This document shows positions 50,626-63,890 of a stretch of 64,000 nucleotides of DNA, in pieces; the stretch's first letter is position 1; each line of letters starts with the position of its first letter. Location of the stretch: contig OZ026836.1 in the NCBI GenBank assembly GCA_964023205.1, positions 1,309,501-1,373,500 of the forward strand, written 5' to 3'. This DNA is from Lutraria lutraria (taxonomy: Eukaryota > Mollusca > Bivalvia > Venerida > Mactridae). A program made the translations under genes and the position numbers. Below the pieces are notes generated by a model, which did no database searches, was not told where the DNA came from, and saw only the letters and a program-made list of their open reading frames with translations.

Positions 50626-53148
50626 AAATAAAACATTTACATACGACTGATGTTATGAAAGTTATGCATGCTAAATTGAATATATTTCGTCTAGATTCTA
50701 AGTATGCTCGCTCAAGAAAAACGAAATAAAACAACAATATGATCTTATTCCAATAAATGATTCCTTTTATTATTTGTTAAAATCAATGTGTTATGTTGTA
50801 TTTTAGACTGTTTGTCTTACAAACATATTGTTGGCAATAAATTTAGCTTAATTGACGAATGCTGCCGAGTGAAGCATATTGGGAATCTTCAAAATAATGA
50901 CTCGAACAAGAAAATAATTCAACATAAGACATATGTCTGAACCTTTAGGAAACAAGTACAAATGATTGTGTTTGCCAAATCGAATAATCCTTTTCACAGA
51001 CAGCTTAAGAATGGACAATTATCTAATATGATACAAACATTAAAGTATGTATTATTTTTGGGACGGCAAGTGTACTTAACAACATTTTTACTTTGTTATC
51101 AAATTTCTGTTTAAGTTCTGGCGAAATATGAAGAATTATGGATGATTAATTGATCAAAGAGGACAATGGAAGCTGAATCTGCTTAAATACTTATATCAGC
51201 AAATATCTATGCCAAGAGACCGTTCAGATTTATTTCAGGGCATTATGGCATAGCTTTGTATATGATTTTATCTGTCCTTGTTGAGTGTACAATCACCAAG
51301 AGCCATGTTGGCTGGCATATGGAGAATTACGGTCAATATAAAGAGGACATAATTGTTGCTTGGGGTCACTCCATGGGAATTCATTTTTATCTGCTACGCA
51401 TCAGTCATCATGGGGTAAATCTAGAAGCAAACATAAGTTGTGGTCGTATAAGTAATACATATACGAGACTTTGTTTTTAAGGCAATAATTAACATTCAAT
51501 CAAAATATCCGTCACCATACGGGATTCAAAATTATCAATTAAAATTTAATATATCGTATCGCACGAAAAACATCCAATATCATTATAATTTAGGAGAACG
51601 CAAATGGTTAGTATCGAAATTAGATGTGACATCATTGATTAGTTTGTCACCATGTGCCTTTTCCATTTACATCCGCCAATCTACAACATCTCATCCATAA
51701 ATATAACCAAAACCATAAGTTTCTACCAGGATATTATGGATTTCATATTACAAGCAATACCGCGACAGCTTGCCATGTCAATTTCTAACGAAATTTTATC
51801 TAATTGACATTTAGATATACATCTGATACGAAAGCGTTTTACCTCAAAGTTGCAAACCTTGTTCTTTATTTATGTGCAGAAGATTATTCTAACAATCTGA
51901 TTATATGCACTTCAGAAATTGGATAAGAACATTGCTCGCACGAGTAAGATTGAAAAGGGAATTATAACAGCGGCATTCCAATGATATGATATATTTTGAT
52001 GCGGCTGTTCAGTAGGAATATCAGAACAGAATAGAACACAACAACACAGAACAAAACAGATACTTTATGCTTGAGCGACATGGGTGTAAACATAAATAAC
52101 AAATTATTATGATACCTCTGATTGAATGTCATATCACAATATATCACGTCGCATGACCATGAGGTCGTACTAATTAAAGTCCACGTTTATTACCCAATGC
52201 TCTACTGATTAATTTATTAATAAAACATCATTATCATAGTTACAAGTTCGTTTTAAATGTTTTGGGTGAACACATATCTAACCTAGTTGCGTTCAGCTAC
52301 TGATGTCCAGCTACGCGGCCAAAGTGTCAAGTCAGATGTCAAAGGTGCACCACAAACAGAAACACAAACATCAACACGGTAGTGTTCAAGTCTCATCAAC
52401 ATTGCACTATCTGAGAGACACGTTCTTGAACAATACATTTGGTGATAAAATATCTATGAATCATTAAACTATAATCTATTTTTTGATAACGTAATTAACA
52501 CGACAAGACTTTATAATAAAGCACTTACAACGTACACCGCCTAGAAAACCTATGATTTAAGCAAACCGTTGTAACACATATAATTATATGTATAATTTGA
52601 GTTACTGTTCACGCTGATAAGCAGTTAACTCAATAACCTAAATTATACACTCATTAGTTCAGATAAAATAGAAATCTATCATCAAGTCTGTCAAGGGAAT
52701 ACGTAATAGTTATTTAAATGTTTAGCCCGCAGTTTCCTAAGACGTAACGACATAACCGAATTGCAAACGTGATCCTCTCATAAATATCAAAGTAACGAAA
52801 TGAAAACAAAATACTCAAATTACGTCAACTCTTTCCGCTTGAGCATTATCAATTCTATGGTAGAATACAACTTGAATTACTTGATTAGTATTCTCATAAA
52901 TTCTAATGAACTCTGAAATCATTAGTTTATTTTAATAATATTATTGCTCAACAGGTTGCCATTTCGACAGCTTCACTCGATCGGCAATATTCTGGATTTT
53001 AATCCGAGTTCTCAAGGTTGATTTAAAGTGTGCATATAGCAAAAGAGTTCATTGCTTAATTACAATAAATTCATTCCAAGTGTTTTAGATTCCTGGTTAT
53101 TTCTCTTTAACGTTTCGTAGTTTCATTTCTTTTAACGTTTATGTAAAT
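50626..53148. other. AT-rich non-coding DNA, nothing recognised
   Basis: Small frames at 51256..51480 (+) and 51962..52147 (-) have no recognisable domain. No repeat structure was seen. Confidence 0.5.
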
Positions 53149-53485
53149 CTGTTGTTAAACGGCCCATTTGACAGCTATGGTCTTTTCAGAGCCTCCCCAG
53201 ACCGAGAGGAGGATAAGATACAGAGGACAGAGGAACCTTTGTTGGAGGACGTTTGTATATCCCTACTCTTACTTCGGATAATATTTCCCGGTTCTTTATC
53301 GTGTCTGGTGTTACACGCATCATCCATGTCTGTGATTCTCTGAACACAGCACTTGGCTTGGTAAATGGGATGGGGACGTCGAAAGAGCGATTTGAAATAT
53401 CGAATTGTGGTGCTGAGATTCAAACCCATATTCTTCTGTTCGTTACCCCTATACCACCGATCACCCATCATTCTTACTAATACCA
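53149..53485 (-). mobile_element. tRNA-derived SINE
   Basis: On the minus strand the head reads GGTGGTATAGGGGTAACGAA, then the B-box GGGTTTGAATCTCAGCACC (about 53465 to 53410). The body shares with 18650..19005 the blocks CAAGTGCTGTGTTCAGAGAA, ATCACAG, AAGAACCGGGAA, TCTGGGGAGGC and the terminal GGCCGTTTAACAAC. Open frames 53152..53343, 53175..53486 and 53253..53480 all fall inside the element and are not genes. Confidence 0.75.
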
Positions 53486-54883
53486 TTTTGACCGATTCTA
53501 CTCAAAAGGTTGGCAAGCTTAGGAAACTCACATGGGTAATGTGATAGGTAGGGATCAACGTATCAACGTGCTTCATTGTAGAATGACATTAATCCTTGGG
53601 GAAAGCAATTCTATATAATATCATATATCGTATATACTGTGACGATTACACTGGTCGTAGGATCGATATTTCACTTATTTTGGAAGTTGCACATGAGTAT
53701 CCCCCCCCCCCCCGTCGTAAGACTATGCTATCTTATATTATTGCTCGATCGAGTTAACCTTATTTTGATGAAATGATAAAGACTTTTACCGAAACAGAAA
53801 TACAATCATTCAATTCATGCGTTACATGCGATTTTCGACGTAACGCAATTCACACCATTAGCCTTGTTTTCGCAACAGATGATACATATTGTTCGTGTTT
53901 TTATTCTGCCTAATCATTGTTTGAATTATTACACTTTTCACGTCAAACAAGTGAACATAAATATACAATCAAACGTTCTTCTTAGCTTACATCAGATATA
54001 AATCGATAGAATCAAAGGAATTCTTATCAAAATATTTACTGAAATTTAAGTCTTATCGAAGACAAAGATAACTGAATCAAATTGTAATTTTCAATTTAGA
54101 GAAGAATAAAACAATGTTTTATATTTTTGAAATTGAAAATATAGAGTAAACACTGGCACAACAATAGTTTATTATACAAGTGTTTTATAATACAAATAAT
54201 CACAAACGATTGTCACTTATTATGGGTTTTGTTTAATAAACTACCTGTGATATGTTATGTTTACTTGTTATGCTATGCTGTGTCATTTCGTCTTACATTA
54301 AACAGCGTTTATATTGTTTGTATTTGTTTACTGCTTGTGCATTAATTCTTAAAATATTGGGTCAAGAAACTTCTGAAACCTTAGAGATGCTTTAAGAAAA
54401 TTTCTATTGCAGAGAAAACATTGTACAACATTGAAGAAAATTGTCATAATTATATAAGTGATATTTACTTTCAAACTTTGGTAATTGTGTTAAGAGTCAA
54501 ATATTTAGATTTTAGAGCTTTGGGTTTTAACAGTGAAATCATTAGGATATTAAATGATTACTTCTTCTGTGTGGAATTAAAAGTGCTTATGTAAAAGTGG
54601 ATATTTTGGAATTTTCTGTGAATTCATATCAGGACTAGAGACATTAGAATACAATTTATTTTGGGATTATTTGAAACCTAAGTAGTTAAGACTTGTGAAG
54701 CATTATTCAAGGAAAACGTGATTGTTTTTGTTTGTAAAACATTTCATTATTTTTTTGTTTCTGTTTATTGTTGCTTTTCTCGTTTCTGTTACTTCGAAGG
54801 AACATAACCAAAACCGAAATACAGGTCTGCTGATCTCTTTCTAAGCATCTGAGTTTACTAATTAGTTTTATGGTACTTCAGAA
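53486..54883. other. AT-rich non-coding DNA with a C-tract
   Basis: There is a 13-base C run at 53701..53713. No gene, RNA or repeat was otherwise recognised before the tandem duplication. Confidence 0.5.
53701..53713. repeat. Poly-C tract
   Basis: Thirteen consecutive C residues. The length is prone to sequencing error. Confidence 0.9.
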
Positions 54884-56190
54884 GTACTTTCAATATATGA
54901 TAAGTATTATGCTCTCAAAAATATTAACAATATGAAAACATGAATAAGTTCTGATTAAAATAACACACACACAGTTTTACACACACAAAATAAAGCTGTA
55001 CATGCGATCATTTATACTTTTACAAGCCATGGAAATCTCAGAATCGATGTATCGATCTGTTTTATTACCGGAAAATGGCTTATACTAATGAACCTTTCTT
55101 CTTTGTACTGTTGTGAAACATGCATTTTAAAAGTGTATGATCAATACTTGGTTAATTAATTAGAAAGTGACTTCATAAAGATAAAATGAAAAAGCCATTG
55201 GGAAAAAGTCTACAGAAGTGTAGACGCTTACAAGACAAGATTTTGTGACATATATTATTGTTTGTATACCAGATATAGAGCACACAATGCGTAGTCTGCT
55301 ACTTTTACAATGAACATAACCTACATTCTCGGATGTTCAACTTGATCATGTGATATAAAACATTCCTGCCTACCGAGCGGCTTTAATTGGTTATATGAGT
55401 TGTCAGTAATGAAATCCCTCATGTGACCTACCGTCTATGCTCCAAGAACTTCCAATCTACCAATCATCAATAAAGCTGAATTATGTGGACCAGCTGCATC
55501 TGGGTATACTCCCCTAGTGATATAAACGGGGTGTTATATTTCATACAATACCGATCTGAATTACATTTTTGTGGTTACATGAAATGCTGAGTGGTACAAA
55601 CCATTTCAGGGACAATTCCATTTCCGTGCGGAGTGCTAGAAATTATTGAAATAGGTTGCTATTTTGGATGGTAGAAACATGCGTTTTAAACGCTGGATCA
55701 CAACATAAACTTGACATGAAAAGTCGATTTAGCTGAAGCTGCTTCGAGTGAAATTGATAGTGGCAAGGTAAAGATTGATGTAGGCGGGATATTGTATTGT
55801 GATAAACAGAGTAGTTACTTGCCTATTGTCAGCAACCTAACGATGGATATTACAACATTAATCACAAATTAAACCATGCTAATCAAGTTAAGTGCCTATA
55901 ACAACAATAACATTTGAGAATCGCGTGGGCACAGAAAATAGGTTTGTGTATAATACCATAACAGATACTAACTAAATGAACGAGTAATTGCTACAGGATA
56001 ACACGAATCGTTTTGACAATGTATTGAAAAAAATAAGGTACAATTCTAGAGTTACTTAAACGATAAGACGACAGCACTCAATATTCAACATCATTCATAA
56101 CTTTAATTTCTCCACACCTTGATTGATATATCTACAGGTTATAAGAACAAACATGAATTAGATACCCCGTTAATTGTCAGTAGACCGAAT
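54884..56190 (+). repeat. 1307-bp tandem duplication, copy 1
   Basis: It begins GTACTTTCAATATATGATAA and ends AGTAGACCGAAT. I compared it by eye with 56191..57497 and saw no difference. The unit holds CA-rich stretches and no open frame of note. Its left edge lies within the short palindrome GTACTTCAGAAGTAC (54873..54887). Either a very recent duplication or an assembly artefact. Confidence 0.95.
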
Positions 56191-57497
56191 GTACTTTCAA
56201 TATATGATAAGTATTATGCTCTCAAAAATATTAACAATATGAAAACATGAATAAGTTCTGATTAAAATAACACACACACAGTTTTACACACACAAAATAA
56301 AGCTGTACATGCGATCATTTATACTTTTACAAGCCATGGAAATCTCAGAATCGATGTATCGATCTGTTTTATTACCGGAAAATGGCTTATACTAATGAAC
56401 CTTTCTTCTTTGTACTGTTGTGAAACATGCATTTTAAAAGTGTATGATCAATACTTGGTTAATTAATTAGAAAGTGACTTCATAAAGATAAAATGAAAAA
56501 GCCATTGGGAAAAAGTCTACAGAAGTGTAGACGCTTACAAGACAAGATTTTGTGACATATATTATTGTTTGTATACCAGATATAGAGCACACAATGCGTA
56601 GTCTGCTACTTTTACAATGAACATAACCTACATTCTCGGATGTTCAACTTGATCATGTGATATAAAACATTCCTGCCTACCGAGCGGCTTTAATTGGTTA
56701 TATGAGTTGTCAGTAATGAAATCCCTCATGTGACCTACCGTCTATGCTCCAAGAACTTCCAATCTACCAATCATCAATAAAGCTGAATTATGTGGACCAG
56801 CTGCATCTGGGTATACTCCCCTAGTGATATAAACGGGGTGTTATATTTCATACAATACCGATCTGAATTACATTTTTGTGGTTACATGAAATGCTGAGTG
56901 GTACAAACCATTTCAGGGACAATTCCATTTCCGTGCGGAGTGCTAGAAATTATTGAAATAGGTTGCTATTTTGGATGGTAGAAACATGCGTTTTAAACGC
57001 TGGATCACAACATAAACTTGACATGAAAAGTCGATTTAGCTGAAGCTGCTTCGAGTGAAATTGATAGTGGCAAGGTAAAGATTGATGTAGGCGGGATATT
57101 GTATTGTGATAAACAGAGTAGTTACTTGCCTATTGTCAGCAACCTAACGATGGATATTACAACATTAATCACAAATTAAACCATGCTAATCAAGTTAAGT
57201 GCCTATAACAACAATAACATTTGAGAATCGCGTGGGCACAGAAAATAGGTTTGTGTATAATACCATAACAGATACTAACTAAATGAACGAGTAATTGCTA
57301 CAGGATAACACGAATCGTTTTGACAATGTATTGAAAAAAATAAGGTACAATTCTAGAGTTACTTAAACGATAAGACGACAGCACTCAATATTCAACATCA
57401 TTCATAACTTTAATTTCTCCACACCTTGATTGATATATCTACAGGTTATAAGAACAAACATGAATTAGATACCCCGTTAATTGTCAGTAGACCGAAT
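56191..57497 (+). repeat. 1307-bp tandem duplication, copy 2
   Basis: Follows copy 1 directly, in the same orientation, with no spacer. The last unit runs into unique sequence at GATTGAAGCACCGAAC. No divergence from copy 1 was seen in the lines compared. No gene is contained in it. Confidence 0.95.
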
Positions 57498-58873
57498 GAT
57501 TGAAGCACCGAACTTTCCTTAATATGCTTTATACAAGGGTTTACCAATCGATAGATGAGAACAAATATTCAGATCTGGTCGAACTTGACTAATATGCTAA
57601 GATTATATGTTCATTAATCACATTACACTTGAAGAATGGGCACCATACAAATTGACAAGCATCAGACGAATCTCATTTATAACAACCAAAATTAAGATGT
57701 ACGCGTTCAGAATGTTTCCATGACAAAATGCAAATAATGTAAGAAAACAATCTTTATCTGCCATTGTACGACTTATTACGCAATATTTAGGTACAAAGGG
57801 AATTCAACAATCTGAAACATGTGTGTCATTTATCATTGTTTAACATGCTCTGAATCTAACGTTAATACAGATTGGAAGCAGTTCTATCATTGTGTCGTTA
57901 TTCTGATGACTGTTATCTCAATCTTCTTTTTCAAACAAAACTTATTTCAACACGAAAGTATGCCACAAAAAATGCCTTTTTAAAATTAATTATGGTACGT
58001 TTTCCAATCAGTGTTACATCTTGTTAAGATTGCATGCATAAAGTGATTCCTAATGTTTTATAGCTTCACTTGATTTTATACCTAATTACGTCACTGATCT
58101 CTGCTGTGTTTAGAAGGAAATAATTTCATACACTTTCTGATTCGAACGTTCATTTTCGAACTGTATTCGTACTCAATATGTTTTCACGTACTGCCATCGT
58201 TTGTTACCCTTCGTGGAAGCAGATCTTTTTTTAATGCAATCTGACATTCACATTTCTGGCAATTTCCATTTGATAACGCAATCACAATCTAAATTTGCAA
58301 ATTATACTGTTGGCGATTCACTATAAATATGTACAATGTAGGCTACACACAAACTGTTCGAAATATAAAGTTTTTTTTCTCCCTGAAAGTATCTAATATA
58401 CATGTTATTTCACATTAGACAGATCTTAAGAATCAAAATTTCCCCGTATTGACCCGAACCTTGATATCTTCTCAAGTTAATACTAATATATTATATCTAT
58501 AATAATTACAGTCGAAATAAACTTATTCGTCCCAACAGATCTTCTCCATTCACTTGTATTGTTGCAATATGTAATGTTTTGTGTCAGAGAATGTTATATA
58601 TTATTTTCCCGGTCAGAACAGTCCACATTAATAGCTCCATTTATCACGAATATCTGTCACACCACTTAAACAATGCTCCTGATTTTATTATAGCAAATAT
58701 TAGCAATAAACTAGATTTACGATCGTCGTAATTCACGATTATCGTACTTTTAAGAGCTCTTTTGTAATTTCATGTGGGTATGCTGAATACACGAACAAAC
58801 TCATCTTGAATATTTTCTTTCTTCTTGAGTTAGCATAAAAATAAATCGTGTAACACGGTCCATCGGTTTTAAA
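57498..58873. other. AT-rich non-coding DNA, nothing recognised
   Basis: No exon, RNA or repeat was recognised between the tandem duplication and the minisatellite. Confidence 0.5.
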
Positions 58874-61800
58874 ATGGATGGCCAGGAATCCCCATAAAGG
58901 GGAACTGAAGTACAAGCAATGAGCAATACAGGGGAGACTGTAGTACAAGCAATGAGCAATACAGGGGAGACTGTGGTACAAGGAGCAACACAGGGAGACT
59001 GTAGTACAAGGAGCAACACAGGGGAGACTGTAGTACAAGCAAGGAGCAACACAGGGGAGACTGTAGTACAAGGAACAACACAGGGGAGACTGTAGTACAA
59101 GAAGCAACACAGAGGAGACTGTAGTACAAGGAGCAACACATGGGAGACTGAAGTACAAGGAACAACACAGGGGAGACTGTAGTGCAAGCAAGGAGCAACA
59201 CAGGGGATACTGTAATACAAGGAGCAACACAGGGGAGGCTGTAGTACAAGGAACGACACAGGGGAGACTGTAGTACAAGCAAGGAGCAATACAGGGGAGA
59301 CTGTGGTACAAGGAACAACACAGGGGAGACTGTAGTACAAGGAGCAACACAGGGGATACTGTAGTACAAGGAGCAACACAGGGGAGACTGTAGTACAAGC
59401 AAGGAGCCACACAGGGGAGACAGTAGTACAAGGAGCAACACAGGGGTGACTGTAGTACACGGAGCAACATGCAAGGATGGCCACGTATCTCAATAGAGGG
59501 GAGACTGTAATACAAGGAGCAACACAGCGGAGACAGTAGTACAGGGAGGAACACAGGGGATACTGTAGTACAAGGAGCAACACAGGGGAGGCTGTAGTAC
59601 AAGTAACGACACAGGGGAGACTGTAGTACAAGCAAGGAGCAATACAGGGGAGACTGTGGTACAAGGAACAACACAGGGGAGACTGTAGTACAAGGAGCAA
59701 CACAGGGGAGACTGTAGTACAAGGAGCAACACAGGGGAGACTGTAGTACAAGCCAGGAGCCACACAGGGGAGACTGTAGTACAAGGAGCAACACAGGGGT
59801 GACTGTAGTACAAGGAGCAACATGCAAGGATGGCCACGAATCTCAATAGAGGGGAGACTGTAATACAAGGAGCAACACAGCGGAGACTGTAGTACAAGGA
59901 GGAACACAGGGGAGACTGTAGTACAAGGAGCAACACGCAAGGATGGCCAGGAATCTCCATAGAGGGGAGACTGTAGTATAAGGAGCCACACAGGGGAGAC
60001 TGTAGTACAAGCAACAACACAGGGGAGACTGTAGTACATGGAGCAACACAGGGGAAACTGTAGTACAAGGAGCAACACAGGGGAGACTGTAGTACATGGA
60101 GCAACACAGGGGAGACTGTAGTACAAGGAGCAACACGCAAGGATGGCCAGTAATCTCCATAGAGGGGAGACTGTAGTACAAGGAGCCACACAGAGGAGAC
60201 TGTAGTACAAGGAGCCACGCAGGGGAGACTGTAGTACAAGGAGCCACATAGGGGAGACTGTAGTACAAGCAACAACACAGGGGAGATTGTAGTACATGGA
60301 GCAACACAGGGGAGACTGTAGTACAAGGAGCAGCACAGAGGAGATTGTAGTACATGGAGCAACACAGGGGAGACTGACTGTAGTACATGGAGCAACACAG
60401 GGGAGACTGTAGTACAAGGAGCAACACAGGGGAGACTGTAGTACAAGGAGGAACACAGCGGAGACTGTAGTACAAGGAGCAACACAGGGGAGACTGTAGT
60501 TCAAGGAGCAACACAGGGGAGACTGTAGTACATGGAGCAACACAGGGGAGACTGTAGTACAAGGAGCAACACGCAAGGATGGCCATGAATCTCCATAGAG
60601 GGGAGACTGTAGTACAAGGAGCCACACAGGGGAGACTGTAGTACAAGGAGCAACACAGAGGAGACTGTAGTACAAGGAGCAACACAGGGGAGACTGTAGT
60701 ACAAGGAGTAACACAGGGGAGTCTGTAGTACATGGAGCCACAGAGGGGAGACTGTAGTACAAGGAGCAACACAGGGGAGACTGTAGTACAAGGAGCAACA
60801 CAGGGGAGACTGTAGTACAAGGAGCAACACAGGGGAGACTGTAGTACAAGGAGCAACACAGGGGAGACTGTTGTACAAGGAGCAACACAGGGGAGACTGT
60901 AGTACAAGGAGCAACACAGGGGAGACTGCAGTACATGGAGCAACACAGGGGAGACTGTAGTACAAGGAGCAACACAGCGGAGAATGTAGTACAAGGAGCA
61001 ACATGCAAGGATGTCCAGGAATCTCCATAGAAGGGAGACTGTAGTACAAGGAGCCACACAGGGGAGACTGTAGTACAAGAAGCAACACGCAAGGATTGCC
61101 AGGAATCTCCATAGAGGGGAGACTGTAGTACAAGGAGCCACAAAGGGGAGACTGTAGTACAAGGAGCAACACAGGGGAGACTGTAGTACAAGGAGCAACA
61201 CAGGGGAGACTGTAGTACAAGGAGCAACACAGGGGAGACTGTAGTACAAGGAGGAACACTGGGGAGACTGTAGTACAAGGAGCAACACAGCGGAGACTGT
61301 AGTACAAGGAGCAACACAGGCGATACTGTAGTACAAGGAGCAACACAGGGGAGACTGTAGTACAAGGAGGAACACAGGGGATACTGTAGTACAAGGAGCA
61401 ACACAGGGGAGACTGTAGTACAAGCATGGAGCAACACAGGGGATACTGTAGTACAAGGAGCAACACGGGGGAGACTGTAGTACAAGGAGCAACATGAAAG
61501 GATGGCCAGGAATCTCCATAGAGGGGAGTCTGTAATACAAGGAGCAACACTGCGGAGACTGTAGTACAAGGAGGAACACAGGGGATACTGTAGTACAAGG
61601 AGCAACACAGGGGATACTGTAGTACAAGCAAGAAGCAACATAGGGGATACTGTTGTACAAGGAGAAACACAGGGGAGACTGTAGTACAAGGAGGAACACA
61701 GGGGATACTGTAGTACAAGGAGCAACACGCACGGATGGCCAGGAATCCCCATAGATGGGAGACTGTAGTACAAGGAACAACACAGGGGAGACTGTAGTAC

Positions 61801-61991
61801 AAGGAGCAACACAGGGGAGACTGTAATACAAGGAACAACACAGGGGAGACTGTAGTACAAGGAGCAACACGCAAGGATGGCCAGGAATCCCCATAGAGGG
61901 GAGACTGTAATACAAGGAACAACACAGTGGAGACTGTAGTACAAGGAGCAACACATGGGAGACTGTACATAGTACAAGGAGCAACACGCAA
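58874..61991. repeat. 29-bp minisatellite array of about 3.1 kb
   Basis: The basic unit on the plus strand is GGGGAGACTGTAGTACAAGG followed by AGCAACACA (29 bp), present in roughly a hundred copies. Two variants are interspersed. In one, four extra bases give TACAAGCAAGGAGC. In the other, about 26 extra bases (GCAAGGATGGCCAGGAATCT, CCATAGA) are inserted before GGGG; I count this variant about eleven times, for example at 59470, 59821, 60575 and 61730. The plus-strand unit carries TAG, but the minus-strand unit has no stop in any frame. Hence the overlapping minus-strand open frames of up to 1058 codons within 58739..62195. All of them translate the same 29-residue Cys/Leu/Tyr-rich cycle. I treat these as artefacts of the repeat, not genes. 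Confidence 0.97.
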
Positions 61992-63650
61992 GACAACAGG
62001 GTGAATATCAAACATAACTACTACAGAAACATGGAAAGAAAAAAAAACTGGAAATGTCACAGAATGGGAGGTCAGACAAAGACGTTTTGACTGTCGTACA
62101 CATTTGATACAGACCAATAAGCAGATAGTACCAACACAAACTACCCAATCACAATGCCCGTGGATGATTAAAACATGTTTACAGTTTTTAAACATTTGAA
62201 AACACTAGGTTAATACATTAAAAAAGTCAGTGAAATTTTGAATACGATAATATTGATCATTAATTCAATTATCCGATCAGGAAATTAATATTTTAAGTTA
62301 AACACTTGTATTTGCGCGATACATTAAAAACTATTGGAATTTTTCATACTATGAAAATATACAAAGAGCTTTGGTAGTTAGAGAAACAGAAAATACCTAA
62401 AAGCATGTGACCTTATAAGGCAGAAATGTATTCATTCAAAAATTAAATAGTTAAATAATAATAATAGACAAATGCATTAATGTATGTATAATTCAAACCG
62501 ATTTGATAAATTATACGTACATTCGAGTATCAAGGAGAGGCGAATCTTCTAATAAGTGATTTTTCGTAAGTGAACAAAAAATAAAACCTTTGAAGTTCGC
62601 TTGGAACAAATGTTAACGAAGTAGCTAAATCAATGATGCACGTGCTCAACCAGCATGATGCATTTAAACATATTCTTATTAAATATCAATGATTGACGCC
62701 CAGGTAGTCTTTGATGTTAAGGCTAAATATAAAAATGGACTGGTATAACTATACATTACTAAGTGATTTGTATAATCATGATGGTTTAAAGTTTAAAATT
62801 CTATAGGGGTAAACTAATTACAGACACGAAACGAAAGCTTAATCAAATATCATTATATATCAACAAACCTATAATGATATTAATGAATTAAACATTATAT
62901 GGTTGTACAAGAGAAACTGAAATCAACAAAAACATATGAACCTTATGAAAGTTTGAACAGTGAAAACTAAATACACGCATCTTCATTCAGATATAACATT
63001 TATCCATGGACCTTTGCACACGGGAGGCCCCCAGGAACCGTACTATGTATATATTTTGCTATACGAACATGATCAAAGAGAATAGTTACTTAGTTTGGTA
63101 CTTACATTTTCATAAATATTTATAAAGTATAATTATTCAAGCATGACATGGAGATAATGTATGCATTGTATGCAATGAATTAATTTAATTTACATTTGTA
63201 GAAATACTACTGTAAATTAGACTAACTAACACACGAGATGAAATGATCATTCCTGGTGTACATGCAGCGATACATGAAGGTTCAGGACGTGACATGTTAC
63301 GTATATATTTTCACATTGAAACTGGGCTATAAAAAAGAATGCGAATTAGTTAAGCATGGTCGGTTTATAAATTGTAAACCGTTTAAGTTTTTTATTATAG
63401 GAATATCCTTCTTTCTATGTGTGAATTATTTAGCTGTTCCGCATATTTAGTGTATATTTGTGACAAATCAAGAGATAATGCCCTTACTTAGACAGTATAT
63501 AACGTACAGACCGTATCAAAATATAAAAAAACTTTTTATTCATTGCTAATACGTATAAAGTGTGCACCGTGTATGCAGCAGACAGGTCAGAAGCTCTACA
63601 ATAGATATTCCTGGGTCACTAAAGGCACAACAGCTTTTCGAAATTAGTCA
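61992..63650. other. AT-rich non-coding DNA, nothing recognised
   Basis: No exon, RNA gene or repeat structure was recognised. The small frame 63256..63450 (+) has no recognisable domain. Confidence 0.5.
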
Positions 63651-63890
63651 TACAGAACAATAGATGAAATGATAGTAAAAAACATTGATAGAAAATAAAT
63701 AGAAAAATATCTATATATGCCCTAAATCAATATTTACGTAATGGCTTTCTTTAGCCACATTTTGTAAAAATGTTGTCAGATCATTTTTCTTATTTTTGCA
63801 ATATCTGTAGTAGTATTGTGCTACATTCCTATAAAATACATCTACTATTAAAAAAAGAAAATTTCGATTTTTTGTTGTTCGGTACCAACA
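63651..63890 (+). repeat. Dispersed repeat, copy 2
   Basis: Aligns with 28264..28470 in the same orientation. Matching stretches include CAGAACAATA, ATGGCTTTCTTTAG, TAAAAATGTTGTCAGATC, TATTTTTGCAAT and a TATTGTGCTACATTCCTATA block. Divergence is scattered, so the copies are old. No coding content. The last 110 bases of the window show nothing further. Confidence 0.65.

Noticed and set aside
53152..53486. Overlapping open frames of 63..103 codons
   Set aside because: All lie inside a SINE with a clear B-box head and a body shared with 18650..19005.
58739..62195. Very long minus-strand open frames (up to 1058 codons) as protein genes
   Set aside because: They are translations of a 29-bp tandem repeat lacking stops on that strand. 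All three frames give the same 29-residue cycle, there is no domain, and no coding-like start or end.
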